From Hippophae tibetana (Eukaryota > Streptophyta > Magnoliopsida > Rosales > Elaeagnaceae): DNA of 64,000 bases. How positions within the stretch are numbered: the stretch's first letter is position 1; the number at the start of each line of letters is the position of its first letter. The notes beneath the pieces were generated by a model. It was not told the origin of the DNA and made no database searches. It worked only from the letters and a program-made list of their open reading frames with translations. Where the stretch lies: the NCBI GenBank assembly GCA_037013495.1, contig CM072801.1, positions 12,572,501 to 12,636,500 of the forward strand. Direction: 5' to 3'. Both the position numbers and the translations under genes were made by a program. This document shows positions 35,066-45,634 of this stretch, piece after piece.

Positions 35066-35190
35066 ATATTTTTCGAGTCTCCCAACACAAAGTATTCTAG
35101 TTACGTCATATAGAACGTCTCACCAATGTCACCATATAGAAATTCTTTCTTTACATCCATTTTATGTAATCAAGATCAAAATATGCTACC
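34795..35190. repeat. 125-bp inverted repeat, 146-bp spacer
   Basis: The arms 34795-34919 and 35066-35190 are reverse complements with about 10 mismatches (roughly 92% identity by hand alignment). Both encode the same RT segment around the FLNGD motif. Transcripts across the site could form a long hairpin. Confidence 0.9.
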
Positions 35191-35520
35191 GATGTTGTTA
35201 TAATCCTGAAAGAGTCTTTCGAAGAAACCAGAGAGAATGTATTTTTATAGTCGATGTCTTCTTTTTGTGTAAAGCCCTATATGAGAAGACGAGCCCTATA
35301 TCTCTCCACATCACTTTTTGAATCCCCCATGGTCTTAAATATTCATCTATAGCTGATGAATTTTTCAGCTTTTGGTAATAGGATAGGATCACGCATGTCA
35401 TTCTTCTTCATGGAATTAATCTCTTCATTCATAGCATCAATCCACTTTTGAAAGTTAAGATTTTTCATAACTTAATAGAAGTTGATCAGATCTTCTTTCA
35501 TCACTTCAATATCAAACTCA
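35066..35520 (-). pseudogene. copia RT N-terminal remnant
   Basis: The minus strand gives the RT entry block (FQKWIDAMNEEINSMKKN near 35400-35450), followed by a decayed region and the FLNGD-type block at 35066-35190. Frameshifts are present: the reading frame changes just before the ATG of that block. Confidence 0.75.
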
Positions 35521-35889
35521 TGTTCTTTGAGAAATACAGTGTAGTCATCTAGCACTGCACTTCTCTTTTCCTTAGTAGATCTTTTTAATGGCATGTTTCT
35601 TGAAGTGGTAGAGTTTATTCTTCTAGAATAATTTCTTAAATGGAAAATTTTTCGAGATTTTCTTGATTTGTTATGTCTTTATCAAAGTCAAGAATGTGAT
35701 CGTGATCAATGCTAATAACATCTATGGGAATATCGGCATATTCCTCTTTAATGAAAAACCACAACTTTAGCTCTCCTATAAACTCAACATACTCAAAGAA
35801 TTGGGCATTTCCTAACTTGAAAATCAACTTAGATATGGGATCGTAAAACTTATACTCCCTAGATCTTTCAAAATATCCAAAAAATGGAA

Positions 35890-36600
35890 ACTCATCATCC
35901 TTCAGTCTAATTTCTTTTCACTAGGCCTATAAGGATTTACCCTGGTTGAACATCCCAATATGCCCAAGTGATTTAAACTAAAATTCTTGATTGTCCAAAG
36001 TTCATAAGAGATTTTGGCTATCACTTTACTTGGAACCCTATTAAGGATATATTCTTTTGTCTTAAGCACTTCCTACAGTGATTTTGGTAAGGTAGAATGA
36101 TAAATTATATCCCTTACCATGTCCTTAAGCGTTTCAACAACACCATTCATAGTGGAAGAACTCGGTATAGTGTGTTGTGGAAAAATACTACATTCCTCTA
36201 GGAACTTAGCAAACGGGCCTGGATTTTGTTCACTTGAATCGTCATATATGTCATGGTACTCACCACCACGATCAAATTTGACGCTTTTGATCCTTTTGTT
36301 TAGTTGGTTCTCTACTTCAATTTTACAATTTTTGAACACTTCCAAAGATTATGAATTTTCATTATTGAGAAATAAATAGTCATATCTAAAAAAATCATCT
36401 ACGAATGTTATAAAATATTGTTGATGGTTTGAAGCAACTATAGAAAATGTCCTACAAATGTTTGTATATATAAGTTTTAAGATTTTTAAAGTCCTGTTGG
36501 CTTCTAATCTCCTTTTATTGTTTTGTTTTCTCTTTATACAGTTAACACAAACATCAAAATCTGTGAAATCTAAGGGGTCTAAAATTTTTCCATACATAAG
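35890..36600 (-). pseudogene. copia integrase remnant
   Basis: The minus strand shows a zinc-binding CVNCIKRK block near 36540, then the integrase core with DRGGEYHD and NGVVE (the catalytic Asp and Glu region). The longest piece is 36073-36345 (90 codons); an adjoining piece is 36349-36597. Stops separate them. Confidence 0.82.
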
Positions 36601-36969
36601 TTGTTTTATTCTACATCTGGAGATATAACCTAATCTTATGTGCTATTACTTCTTAATTTTTTTTTATACATCATGTACGTAATTGCAAGGATTCTTTAAA
36701 TGAAGAAAATGTATCAATTAAAAAAAGGTTATCTTAACCTGATAAAGAATCAAAACTAACCAATTTTGAATCATGAAATAAACTAAATGTTTCATTTCCA
36801 AATAAACAAGAATAACCAAATTTGTCCAAAGCAGAAATAGAGATCAAATTCCGTCTAAAAAACATTACAATAAATTTCTCATTAAGATCCAAATAAAATT
36901 CATTTTTTAACAATAACCTAAATTTTCATATTATCTCTACTAAAATCGTCTTGCCACTTCCCACATAGA

Positions 36970-37429
36970 TGTATCTTTTACCAACACTTGGCTCTCAGCA
37001 ACACAAGTAACCTTTTCTTAACATTCCATGCGTGATAACTGGTGCATACTTCATCTTGTGCCCTTCAACTCCAGAGAAGAAACAATTTCTTTTGTTGTTT
37101 CTTTTGAGATGCCATATATGCGGCTTCTTTATCCTTCTTTCTTTTCTTTCCCTTGTTCTTATACTTAGGGGTTGAGGCCAAATGAATACACTCTGCCTTA
37201 TTTTACTTTAGTCTTTCCTCTTTCTGAACACAGTGTGAGATGAGCTTATTCACAAACCAAGTCCCTTTCTAACAGTTGTAGCTTACCTTAAATTATTTAA
37301 ACTGTGTTGAAAGAAATATCAAAACCAGATGCACCATCAAATTCTCATAGAGTTCTAACTAAATGCTCTTAATTTTGAAGCAAGATGAAACATCTCTGTG
37401 ATGTGCTCCCTGATATTGTCATTGCTCTC
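36970..37429 (-). pseudogene. copia gag C-terminal and protease-region remnant
   Basis: Minus-strand translation gives NDNIREHITEMFHLASKLRA, then an ISHCVQKEERLK block and a basic Lys-rich stretch (about 37130-37180), features of plant copia gag. It stops abruptly at 37429 against the second LTR. In this family roughly 70-80 codons of gag would be expected between this point and the N-terminal piece at 39467-39561. Confidence 0.8.
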
Positions 37430-37829
37430 TGATAACTGTATTTTATATAGTTATTTTCACCTATTTTATTAATTAAAATTGCTATGTTTTTAATGTTTTT
37501 AGTTAATTTTAGTTTAATAAATTAGTATTTACTGTTTTTTAAATATTATAATAAAAATTAAATAATTTGTATCGAAAACGCACTTAATTGCAAATTTGTG
37601 TCCAAAAATATAATTTCAAATAAAAGAGTGTTTAATTGCAATTTGTAAAAGTCGAAAATATAATTTAAATTAAAATTGGGCTTAATTTTAATTATTGAAA
37701 GTTTAAACATTTCATTTAAATTACCAAAAGGGCTATATTGCAATTAAACAAAGTTTAAAATGTAATTTGAAATATATTTGTGGGTGAAAATACAATTAAT
37801 AAAAGTGGGTTTTCTGCGCTGGTGAAGAA

Positions 37830-38260
37830 TTCCACGCGGCATCATCCACTCTTCAATATGGACCGTCAGATCAACGCAAAAACGGTTAGGATGCGCGCGT
37901 GTTCTTCAAACCCGACCAAGGAGAGTGGGTGCAGAATTCCTATCACGCGGCTCGGCGCCGAGTGGGGCCCACTGGTCGTGTAGACTGACGTGCAGGGTGG
38001 GTCCCACATGTCGGCTGCGCAGAATTCCCTGAGGCGCATCGGTCACCGTTGATTCCGTTGAACGGTCCAGATTGAAGCACGTGGATCCAGCTGTCGCGCA
38101 CCGAGCCGCTACCCGACATGTTCTCGTGCGTTGCGCTCCATCGTTTCTCCATGAGCCCGACCTGCCCATCCAATGAAACGTTGCCACGTGTCTCTGAATT
38201 GATCGCAGCCAATCACATGGCGACACGTGGCATGCATAGAAGAAAAAAAAATTAGAAACG
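37830..38260 (+). promoter_or_regulatory. GC-rich island with three CACGTG boxes in the LTR
   Basis: CACGTG occurs at 38078-38083, 38185-38190 and 38224-38229. The last two read CCACGTGTC and GACACGTGGC, classic ABRE/G-box forms, with a CCAAT at about 38208. The block is strikingly GC- and CpG-rich next to AT-rich flanks. A TATA-like ATATATAATA follows at about 38343. It is probably the LTR's own promoter and possibly stress-responsive (inference). Confidence 0.6.
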
Positions 38261-38295
38261 CGCAGAATTGTTTTCACGCGTGATATTTTTTTATT

Positions 38296-38311
38296 CCCCC
38301 CCCCCCCCCCC
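38296..38311 (+). repeat. C16 homopolymer
   Basis: Sixteen consecutive C lie within the LTR, just after the G-box island. Confidence 0.9.
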
Positions 38312-39466
38312 ATTTATTTGTGTCCCCCGCTAATATTAAAAAAATATATAATAAAAAAAATTGAATAGTGGGAGGATATATGTAACGGGAATTTTTCATT
38401 TGTACGCGTTTTTTGTTTTTGGTTTCGTTTTTAGTTTTCTTTTTTTGTAGAAATCTCTTCTTCTTCGTTTCTTCATTTTTTGAGCAGAAAGTTTTCTCTC
38501 AAATTTTTGAAGGATTTTCGAGCTCTTTGATTTGTTTTAATTATTTCCTCTTAAGAAGTTTCCATTTTTCCCTCTCTGCGTGTCTATTTTACACGCAGAA
38601 AATTTTATTTTGACATTTTTGTTGTGTATTATCTTAGGAAAATTACAGAGAAAGAGGTTGATGAAGAAGAAGGAAATGGAAGAAATTATTTTTCATTGAG
38701 GAATCGTGAAAGAATTTCTCCTAACTCATTTTCTTTTAATTTTTGTTTCTCTACAATGTTTTATTTTTGTGATGTTGTAATTTTAATTTCTGCTATGAAC
38801 TAATATATTTGTTCTAGAATTGCAGTGTTACGTAAATTATGAAACTTGAAGTAATTATTTTTGAATGATTTGTGGAACTGTTTTAAGTTGTTTATTTTAC
38901 CTGCTTTAAATGTTTTTAATTATCGGAAGATTAATTAACTGATATGTGACACTTAAATAAACTTGGAAAAGGAATTTTTGTGGGTTGCTCGGGATAAAAT
39001 AACATATATACATAAGGGATAGAAATATACTTTTATTGTATGTGTAACTTTTTGAGAACTCGGAACTTAATAAATCTGGTTGAAATTAATTCTCATAGGA
39101 ATATAGTGAATCATTTTAACTGGATGTGTCTGTATGGAGCTTGAAAGAGATATATGGATAAATTAGGAGTTCTTGGTTAACAACTTAAAACATAAGAACA
39201 TAAATTAAGAGAGAATAAAATATTCAAGTGAATTAATTTGGGTAAACTGCAATCCTAAAATTTTCATAAAAATTGTTAAAAAGAAACAAAAATATTGATT
39301 AAGTCAAACTGCATAAAATTATTGATTGTTTGAATAAAATTAGGTTTAAATAATTTTAGTAATTAATAAGAGTTGGTAACATTTCTCTGTGGGAACAATA
39401 ATTTATTTATCATATTATTACTTGAGATCGTGTATATTTGCACGTTTTTTCGTGTTGCAAAACGCA

Positions 39467-39561
39467 CTATATCAAGAGATCATTTACCATAACTTGAGGT
39501 TCTTGCCAATTAACATAGGAATAGAGTTGATATTAGTTGTAATAATAGTGGTATTATTCAT
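39467..39561 (-). pseudogene. copia gag N-terminal fragment
   Basis: An ATG at 39561-39559 (minus) opens a frame that matches the start of plant copia gag proteins (a NSIPMLIGKNLKLW block). It runs into stops within about 30 codons and ends at the LTR boundary. Its position upstream of the 37429 gag fragment supports one interrupted element. Confidence 0.72.
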
Positions 39562-40821
39562 TGATTCTAAAAAACAATAAATAAACAAAACAAGCTAACA
39601 TAAGTCTCAAAACCAAAATAATAAATTCAAACAAAAATAAATCACATCTTAAGAAATCAAGCACTTCATTGATATTTTTTCTTTGGACAAAAGATATTAA
39701 CTTATAAATGATATCTTGATATAGTAATCAAACACTAACAATAAGAACATGTCAAACAATAAATTTTCTTTTAGGCAAATTAATATTCGCATGTAAAAAT
39801 TGAATAATCATCACATGTGTATTACCATAGATGTACATGCAATATTCACATTAGTTACATGGATATAATTATTTAAATTTTAAAATAAATTAATTTACAC
39901 AAGATATATCACTTTGATGACATGTCATTTCAGTTAATTTATGTTAAAATCAATATAAAGCATACAAATATTTGAATTTTAAATTGAATAAAAAAATTGC
40001 GTCAAAATCAACGATTAGTACTAGTCAACGCATATCAATTCCTATTACTCAACACTTATTGGGTCATGAAACCCATGTTAATATTTTAATTCATTAACCC
40101 AATTCATATCTTTAACTTCATGAAATTTTTCTTTAAATCAATAAATATTTGTGGGCTATAAAAATTGTGTAGATTTTTAAAAATAAAATTACTTTTAGAT
40201 TTCAATCCAATACATTATGTAAGAATCACATATGAAATCTTAACTGTAACTATTGATTGTTGACATTATTTCTAAGTTTTAAAAAATTATGTACAACTCT
40301 TTTTTTAATTAAGCATTAATCAAAATCATAATTAAAACATAAAAGAAACACTAATCACAATGCCAAAAGAAAGTTATAATTATAATAGTAAAAGAAAACA
40401 CTAGTTGTAACCAAAAATAAAAATAGCTATTGTTTCATATACTTCGTGTTTGAATCAAAAGATGAAAAATAAATTCATCTTTTTTAATCCATATCTCTTG
40501 AATTTAAAATCTTAAACATAAATAGTATTCAAAATATTTGAATCAAAAGATGAAAAATAAATTCATCTTTTTTAATCCATATCTCTTGAATTTAAAATCT
40601 TAAACATAAATAGTATTGAAAATAGTTTTTTGAAAGTGTTTTTAGGGGCAAAAAATTTACATATCAAATCCAAACAATAACACTTATAAATTATTCTTGG
40701 ATTAAAACCATAATTTTGGAAGACAATAACAATTATTTTCAAATCTAATAATACTTAAAACCAAAATCATCAAATTTTAAAATATCATAAATCGAAAATA
40801 AATTTGATTCAACGTGAAGAG
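39562..40821 (-). other. leader region of the nested copia element
   Basis: About 1.26 kb lie between the PBS and the gag start, without recognisable coding. It contains the 88-bp tandem duplication at 40449-40624. Confidence 0.55.
40449..40624. repeat. 88-bp tandem duplication
   Basis: Two copies begin TTTGAATCAAAAGATGAAAA at 40449 and 40537. They differ visibly only near the end of the unit (AGTATTC versus AGTATTG). Confidence 0.9.
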
Positions 40822-40833
40822 GCTCCGATATCA
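40822..40833 (-). other. primer-binding site of the nested copia element
   Basis: On the minus strand TGATATCGGAGC matches 10 of 12 positions of the Met-tRNA site TGGTATCAGAGC. It lies two bases after an LTR-type end (TTCTAACA). Confidence 0.72.
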
Positions 40834-40835
40834 CT

Positions 40836-41217
40836 TGTTAGAACAAAATATTTTTTGGTGAAAATCATCCTTGTAAATAACCTATGAATATTCATATTAT
40901 ATCACTAAAAATCAAAAATAAATATGTAAAAACAAACATGAACCCATATCCAATAATTAATTTTGTAGTTGATTGATTAGTCTTCTAGATCTTCCTCAGA
41001 AAACCCTTTAATTTTTTTCTATTTTATCTGATTATGGGATATCAAGTAAGAAGAATATAATATGTAATCTAGAGATATATGAGATGCATTATTTTGATTT
41101 GTTATTGAATTGAATAAAGTTGATCTAAGGATAATGTTTATTTTAACTAATAATTAAAATAACCAAGACGAAAGAAAAGATCAAAAAAGTTCAAGAAAAA
41201 TAATTCGAACTCTCTCA
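40836..41217 (-). repeat. 5' LTR of the nested copia element (approximate)
   Basis: The end next to the PBS is well defined: plus-strand TGTTAGAAC begins at 40836. The outer end at CTCTCA (41217) is a guess from the TG...CA rule. No partner LTR was found below 31745, so it cannot be checked by comparison. Confidence 0.5.
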
Positions 41218-41238
41218 TTCATATAGTAATCAAAAAGT

Positions 41239-41405
41239 ATCGCAGTGGTTGTTAGGCAATGCTTACAACATGTAGGAATGTTCGAATCCAAGGGTTTTCA
41301 AAATATCTTTCTTTGGCGCACATCTATATAAATTAGGGGCAGTGTTTAGTGGTTAGAATATCACGCCGTGTCCACCATGGCTAGAATATCATTTTGATCC
41401 CATTG
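41239..41405 (+). repeat. two tRNA-like heads in tandem (SINE candidate)
   Basis: The first head has an A-box-like TCGCAGTGGTTG (41240-41251) and a near-consensus B box GTTCGAATCC (41280-41289). The second (about 41335-41405) has TTTAGTGGTTAGAATATCAC and TTTTGATCCC, resembling the D-arm and T-arm of Glu/Asp/Gly-type tRNAs. Neither would form a complete cloverleaf by eye. A SINE or decayed tRNA-derived copies are possible. Confidence 0.35.
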
Positions 41406-41740
41406 CATTATTCTATTATTATTTTTTATTTTTTAAACCTAATATTTTACTCACCAATTTTTTTTTCCATGCATATCTATAATCCGAACATGCCTAAAGA
41501 TACAGAAACAGAAGTGAACCACACTGTCAGTAATCCATTAGATGTTACAATTGTTTGCACTAATAAAATACAAGGACCAAATAAAATCCCAGCAACTATA
41601 GAAACCAAGATACGCTTATAAAATAATCAAACACAAGTAGATAATACCATGTAAACAAGAGCTTTGTACAAACACCATCAAGAGCATAATTCATTTTGAT
41701 CCGATTGCACATAACAGACTTCAAATCCTCAGAAATGAAA

Positions 41741-44700
41741 TCATGCATTTCCATTTGTCAAGGCCACACCCCATAAGGCATCATCATCTCCATCATCTTC
41801 CAATAGAGCCTCATCAACGAGAGACTTCAAGCAAAAACTTAAAAGGTTAATAATTTTACAGAATTATAATCAAAAATACATAATAAGAGATTCATAAAGC
41901 TTCCAATGCATAAAGAATTCATATTTGATGATTAGTAGAATGGAAACATAATGAGAATGAGAATGGAAATAAGAATTGATTTCAATTAAAATAATACCAT
42001 TATTATTTTGTATGTTTGAGTAATGGAATCAAAATAATGACAAATATTAAAATAAAGCAAAATTATAAAATAGATTTTTTATTTTTATTTTTAATTAAGA
42101 TAAAAAGAGAAAATAATTAATGATTATACAAATGTGTAAAAAATATAGAGTATTCTAGTGTATTCTTAAGGGGTGTGAGACAAATGAACATTCCAGCATT
42201 CTTCAAGGGTATAAGAGAAACAAACATTCCTGCTACTATTGAAATGCTTTACATTCAATTCCATATTAACAGTCAAATTAAACACAAGAGTAACCTAAAT
42301 CATCCTCATTACCAATTCCTATTACGTCAACCAAATATGAACTAAAAGCATTAACCAACCTGAAGTTCTTGTTCATAGCTTTTAACTCCTTCTGTGTAAT
42401 CTTTTACTTGCAGATAACAGTTATATAGCTGCAGATAATTCAAACAACAAAACAGTAACTCGATAGTTATAGCATAAGTTCTGGCAGTGAAATATTCTCA
42501 ACCAAAACGAATACCTTTCTCAACTGCATCTGCCTATATGAAGAATTCTTTTTTGCTTTTATTAATGCATCTTCCAATTTCTGCAAACGTGGTCATATTC
42601 TTATGAGGGACGACAGACACCATAATTTCAGTTATATGAATAAATATCAACCAAAGACTTTTGCAATTCCACCAAAATACCTTAGATTTTTTCTGCAAAT
42701 CTAAAACATCTTTTCCTTTCTCTTCTAAATTATCTTCCATCTGAGAAATCTGCAAGGTGATGAATCTTAATATTCTGCTAAAAACAAGGCCACAAATAAT
42801 TTGAAGAGGATTTATAACATCAAATATCATTTCTATTTAAAATATCAACATTGTTTAAATAATGATTCATGGATCACATCGATGAGGTTTCACCAAGAGA
42901 TACCATAAGTAGCTGACTACAGGCATGACCAACCAAATGAAGACACAACTCGAACAGGTATGGAATTAAAACCATATGATGAACAAAACAAATCCAAAGA
43001 AAAAACCAACCTCCTCCTGCAGTTCCACAAGCCTCTGAGTGGATCTCTCAAGTCGTTCCTTTACCTGGTAGGTGAAAATGAAGAAGAAAGAAGCAGAACA
43101 GAAACAACAATCAAATAACAAAAATCTAATAAACAACCATGACAAGAAACTTAGAAATTGACACCTACCTGATGGTCATAATCATCAGATGAATTGGAAA
43201 AAAATTCTCTACTATTGTGGCCAAGCAAAGCACTGCAGAAAATCAAACAATGGGTTAATGAAATTTCATCCAGAAGTCAATGTTCTTCAGTTACATGGTC
43301 TCTTCTATACTACGTCATTAGAAGAGATAAAATTGCTACCCAACTGATGGCATCATTGAATACTATCAAAAGCTGCAGCACTATTTTGATGAGAAGACTC
43401 CTTTAAATGAAGTACTCCAGCCTATATAACCAATTTATCAACATGTGAACGCGTAGTATTTTAAGAAGAAAACATCTAGTTCAATTCATTTACCCATGTA
43501 GTTAGAAACTTAGAATCAACAAGCGTAGTATTTTAAGAAGAAAACATCTAGTTCAATTCATTTACCCATGTAGTTAGAAACTTAGAATCAACAAACAAAG
43601 CCTACCAAGCACACTCGCAAATAGAACGGTTGTTCTTAGAAAGAAGATAGGCAAGCTAAAATTATTGTTTCCATTAGTTTTCAAAATTACAAATTACCAC
43701 CACTTACTGTTTTCCACAGACAGACTACGTCTGAACTTGTATGGAAATGAATATTGCTTGTGTGCACCTAAAAGCAAAGGCCAAATTCTTCCCCTTTAAC
43801 CCAATATTCCCATATAATTTCCAAGAAAAAGCCCAGACCTGGTAAATTAGAGCCCACAAATTCCCTCAAAGTCTATAACAACTAAGAAGGTCACCAATTG
43901 CCTTCCCGCTACAAGTGTCATTCCTTCCAAAGCATATTTTTGTAGCCAGTAACACTTTTTATCTAGTCATTTAACTAGAACATTTTTAAGAGGTCTTGCA
44001 TTAAGTATAGGGTGTCAAATGCAAAGAAGATAATGAAAATAATAGCTAGGTTTTTATTTTTTTAAGGAAATCCTATAGAAGTAAATGAAGTTAAACACAA
44101 ATCTAGACTGGCCTTACAAGTACATAAAAGGGGAAGGGGATACGGAATCCAATATGTTTTGATATTGAAACACAAAAGAACATTATGAACTCGCCAATTA
44201 AGGACTTCAGAACATATTCACAGATGAAGTCACAAATTAGCGAGATAAGAAACTGAACTGAAGAAACATTAGTTGATTAAACAATATACTAGCAACCAAA
44301 AAACCAAATGAACAAATAAGAAACCTTACCCATCCCATTTCCTTGAATGTTGATTTCTATCCATGTCAACAATTTCTTCATGGCAGCTGGTTCTATCTAT
44401 TTCCCTGTGCCTATCATGATTCAGATCCCAATTCAAATCACGCTTTCTCATGTGCCTTTGTTCATTATCATCTAGATCTTCTTGTCGGTCTTGATCTATA
44501 TCCAACAAATGGTCATTCGCTTGATCATGATCATACACGTGCTCGTATCCTCTCTCCCTTTCACGATCACGATCACGATCACGGTCACGAGATCGATCGC
44601 GGTCTTTTGACCTTTCACTTCTTTGATCATGATGTCGTTCTCTATCAAAGTCATAATCCCTTTCTTGAAATCGATCCCTGCCTCTATCAACATTATGTCG

Positions 44701-44852
44701 GTAACTTGTTTTACCAAAATTTGATCGTCCAGCTCTCGTGTTTACTTCGTTCACTCTCACAACACGGCCACCAATAGTCTACTCAAAGATTCAACACATC
44801 AAAAAGTCTATAAATGGTAACCAAGAAGACCAGGAATACTCTCTATACCAAA

Positions 44853-44885
<33 letters not shown>

Positions 44886-45634
44886 AGGTTCAATGAAATT
44901 AGGAAAAAAGAAAAAAGAAATACACACCCTGCCATCCATGTCATTGATAGCATCAATAGCAGACCTAGGATTCTTGAAGGTAACGAAGCCATAGCATTTC
45001 CCTTTAGTTCCACGTTCATTAATAATCTGCAGACCTAACAAAATTGATTAATGTGTGTCCACTAGACATAAAAAGCTTATGCAACACAGAGGAGGTGACA
45101 GCTCCATTCAAGAATCATACAACAGGAATTTTGGTTACCGTGTAAACAAAGAACACACCTTTCATATTCTCCAGAAAATTGAACGAGTATACTAAAACAT
45201 AACACTGAATTTTAAAGTATTTGTAAAATATATGAAATACATGCTCAGATGACATGTAATACACTAAATCTATATCTAAAACATTTATTTACAATAAGGT
45301 CTCTTCGCTCAGGTACTATGACCCAACAAAAACAAATTAAATACCTAATATCTAGAATTTTCCAATTTACAAAGAGAATGGTATAGTTACAATTTTAAAA
45401 GTACATGTGCCTGAGAGACAAACAATGGAGATTCGCAGGTGATTAAAACCCTAGTTACGAGTAAGCAGGTACAGAAAATTTAAATATAAAAAATAGAAAG
45501 GGTTAGGATTGGAGGGGAAGAACCTTAACGGCAACGACAGCACCGTACAGATCAAAGACGCGTCGAACGCTTTCTTCGGTAGCATCGTAGGGAAGTCCTC
45601 CTACGTATATGGAGCTCTCGTCGTCTACGGTCAT
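41741..45634 (-). CDS. RRM / RD-rich / coiled-coil nuclear RNA-binding protein
   Basis: Nine exons on the minus strand: 45634-45524, 45026-44928, 44778-44330, 43232-43169, 43064-43011, 42749-42681, 42580-42515, 42428-42360, 41824-41741. All have GT-AG borders and compatible phases, and they give 354 residues ending in TGA. An RRM occupies about 8-82, with RNP2 IYVGGL (9-14) and RNP1 KCYGFVTF (47-54). An Arg/Asp/Glu-rich tract follows, with RD/RE dipeptides densest at 127-146. Residues about 242-327 are heptad-like and charged, a probable coiled coil. The C-terminus is acidic (LLEDDGDDD) and ends ALTNGNA. By domain content it is a nuclear pre-mRNA-binding or splicing-associated protein. I do not recognise a gene symbol and the target RNAs are unknown. 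The start ATG places the RRM at the N-terminus and lies in a plausible leader. Most exons are under 70 nt, so simple ORF scanning misses them. Confidence 0.9.
43451..43594. repeat. 72-bp perfect tandem duplication in intron 3
   Basis: Two copies beginning GCGTAGTATTTTAAGAAG lie at 43451 and 43523 and are identical to the end of the second unit at 43594. They lie within the third intron (43233-44329) of the RRM gene. Identity implies a recent event. Confidence 0.93.
44853..44884 (+). repeat. G32 homopolymer in intron 2 of the RRM gene
   Basis: Thirty-two consecutive G (C32 on the sense strand) lie in the 149-bp intron 2 (44779-44927). The tract makes up about a fifth of the intron and lies between the donor and the acceptor. 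The length may be unreliable because homopolymers of this size are hard to sequence. Confidence 0.9.

Larger units (their letters stand above)
37430..39466 (+). mobile_element. second long LTR (probable Ty3/gypsy), no TSD
   Basis: About 2.04 kb, starting TGATAACTGTATTTTATATAG and ending near GTTGCAAAACGCA. A TCTCTGTGGGAACAATA block (about 39385) and a TTGCACGTTTTTTCGTG tail (about 39438-39454) are reminiscent of gypsy LTR ends. The flanks are CTCTC (left) and CTATA (right), so no target duplication is seen, and gag sequence is missing at the junction. This suggests a deletion or an ectopic recombination rather than a clean solo LTR. The left edge is well defined, the right edge less so. Confidence 0.7.
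31745..41217 (-). mobile_element. old copia retrotransposon, nested and rearranged
   Basis: Read on the minus strand the order is: 5' LTR (about 41217-40836), PBS, long leader, gag start (39561), gag remainder (37429-37000), integrase (about 36600-35900), RT (35500 to about 32000), RNase H end (about 31745). Two unrelated long LTRs interrupt it, at 32657-34495 inside RT and 37430-39466 inside gag. Part of RT between them is inverted. All coding parts have stops and frameshifts. No 3' LTR was recognised below 31745. The outer limits are estimates. Because of the interruptions, the element is visible only when the pieces are read together. Confidence 0.85.

Noticed and set aside
37906-38313. 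A 135-codon minus-strand frame in the second LTR
   Set aside because: It lies in the GC-rich promoter island and overlaps another frame of 89 codons. The translation matches no known retrotransposon or host protein pattern I recognise.
44343-44777. A 144-codon plus-strand open frame opposite exon 3 of the RRM gene
   Set aside because: It mirrors the RD/RE-coding repeats (CGATCACGATCACG on the plus strand), which lack stops on either strand. It has no independent motif, and the minus-strand exon is supported by splice sites and a continuous RRM.
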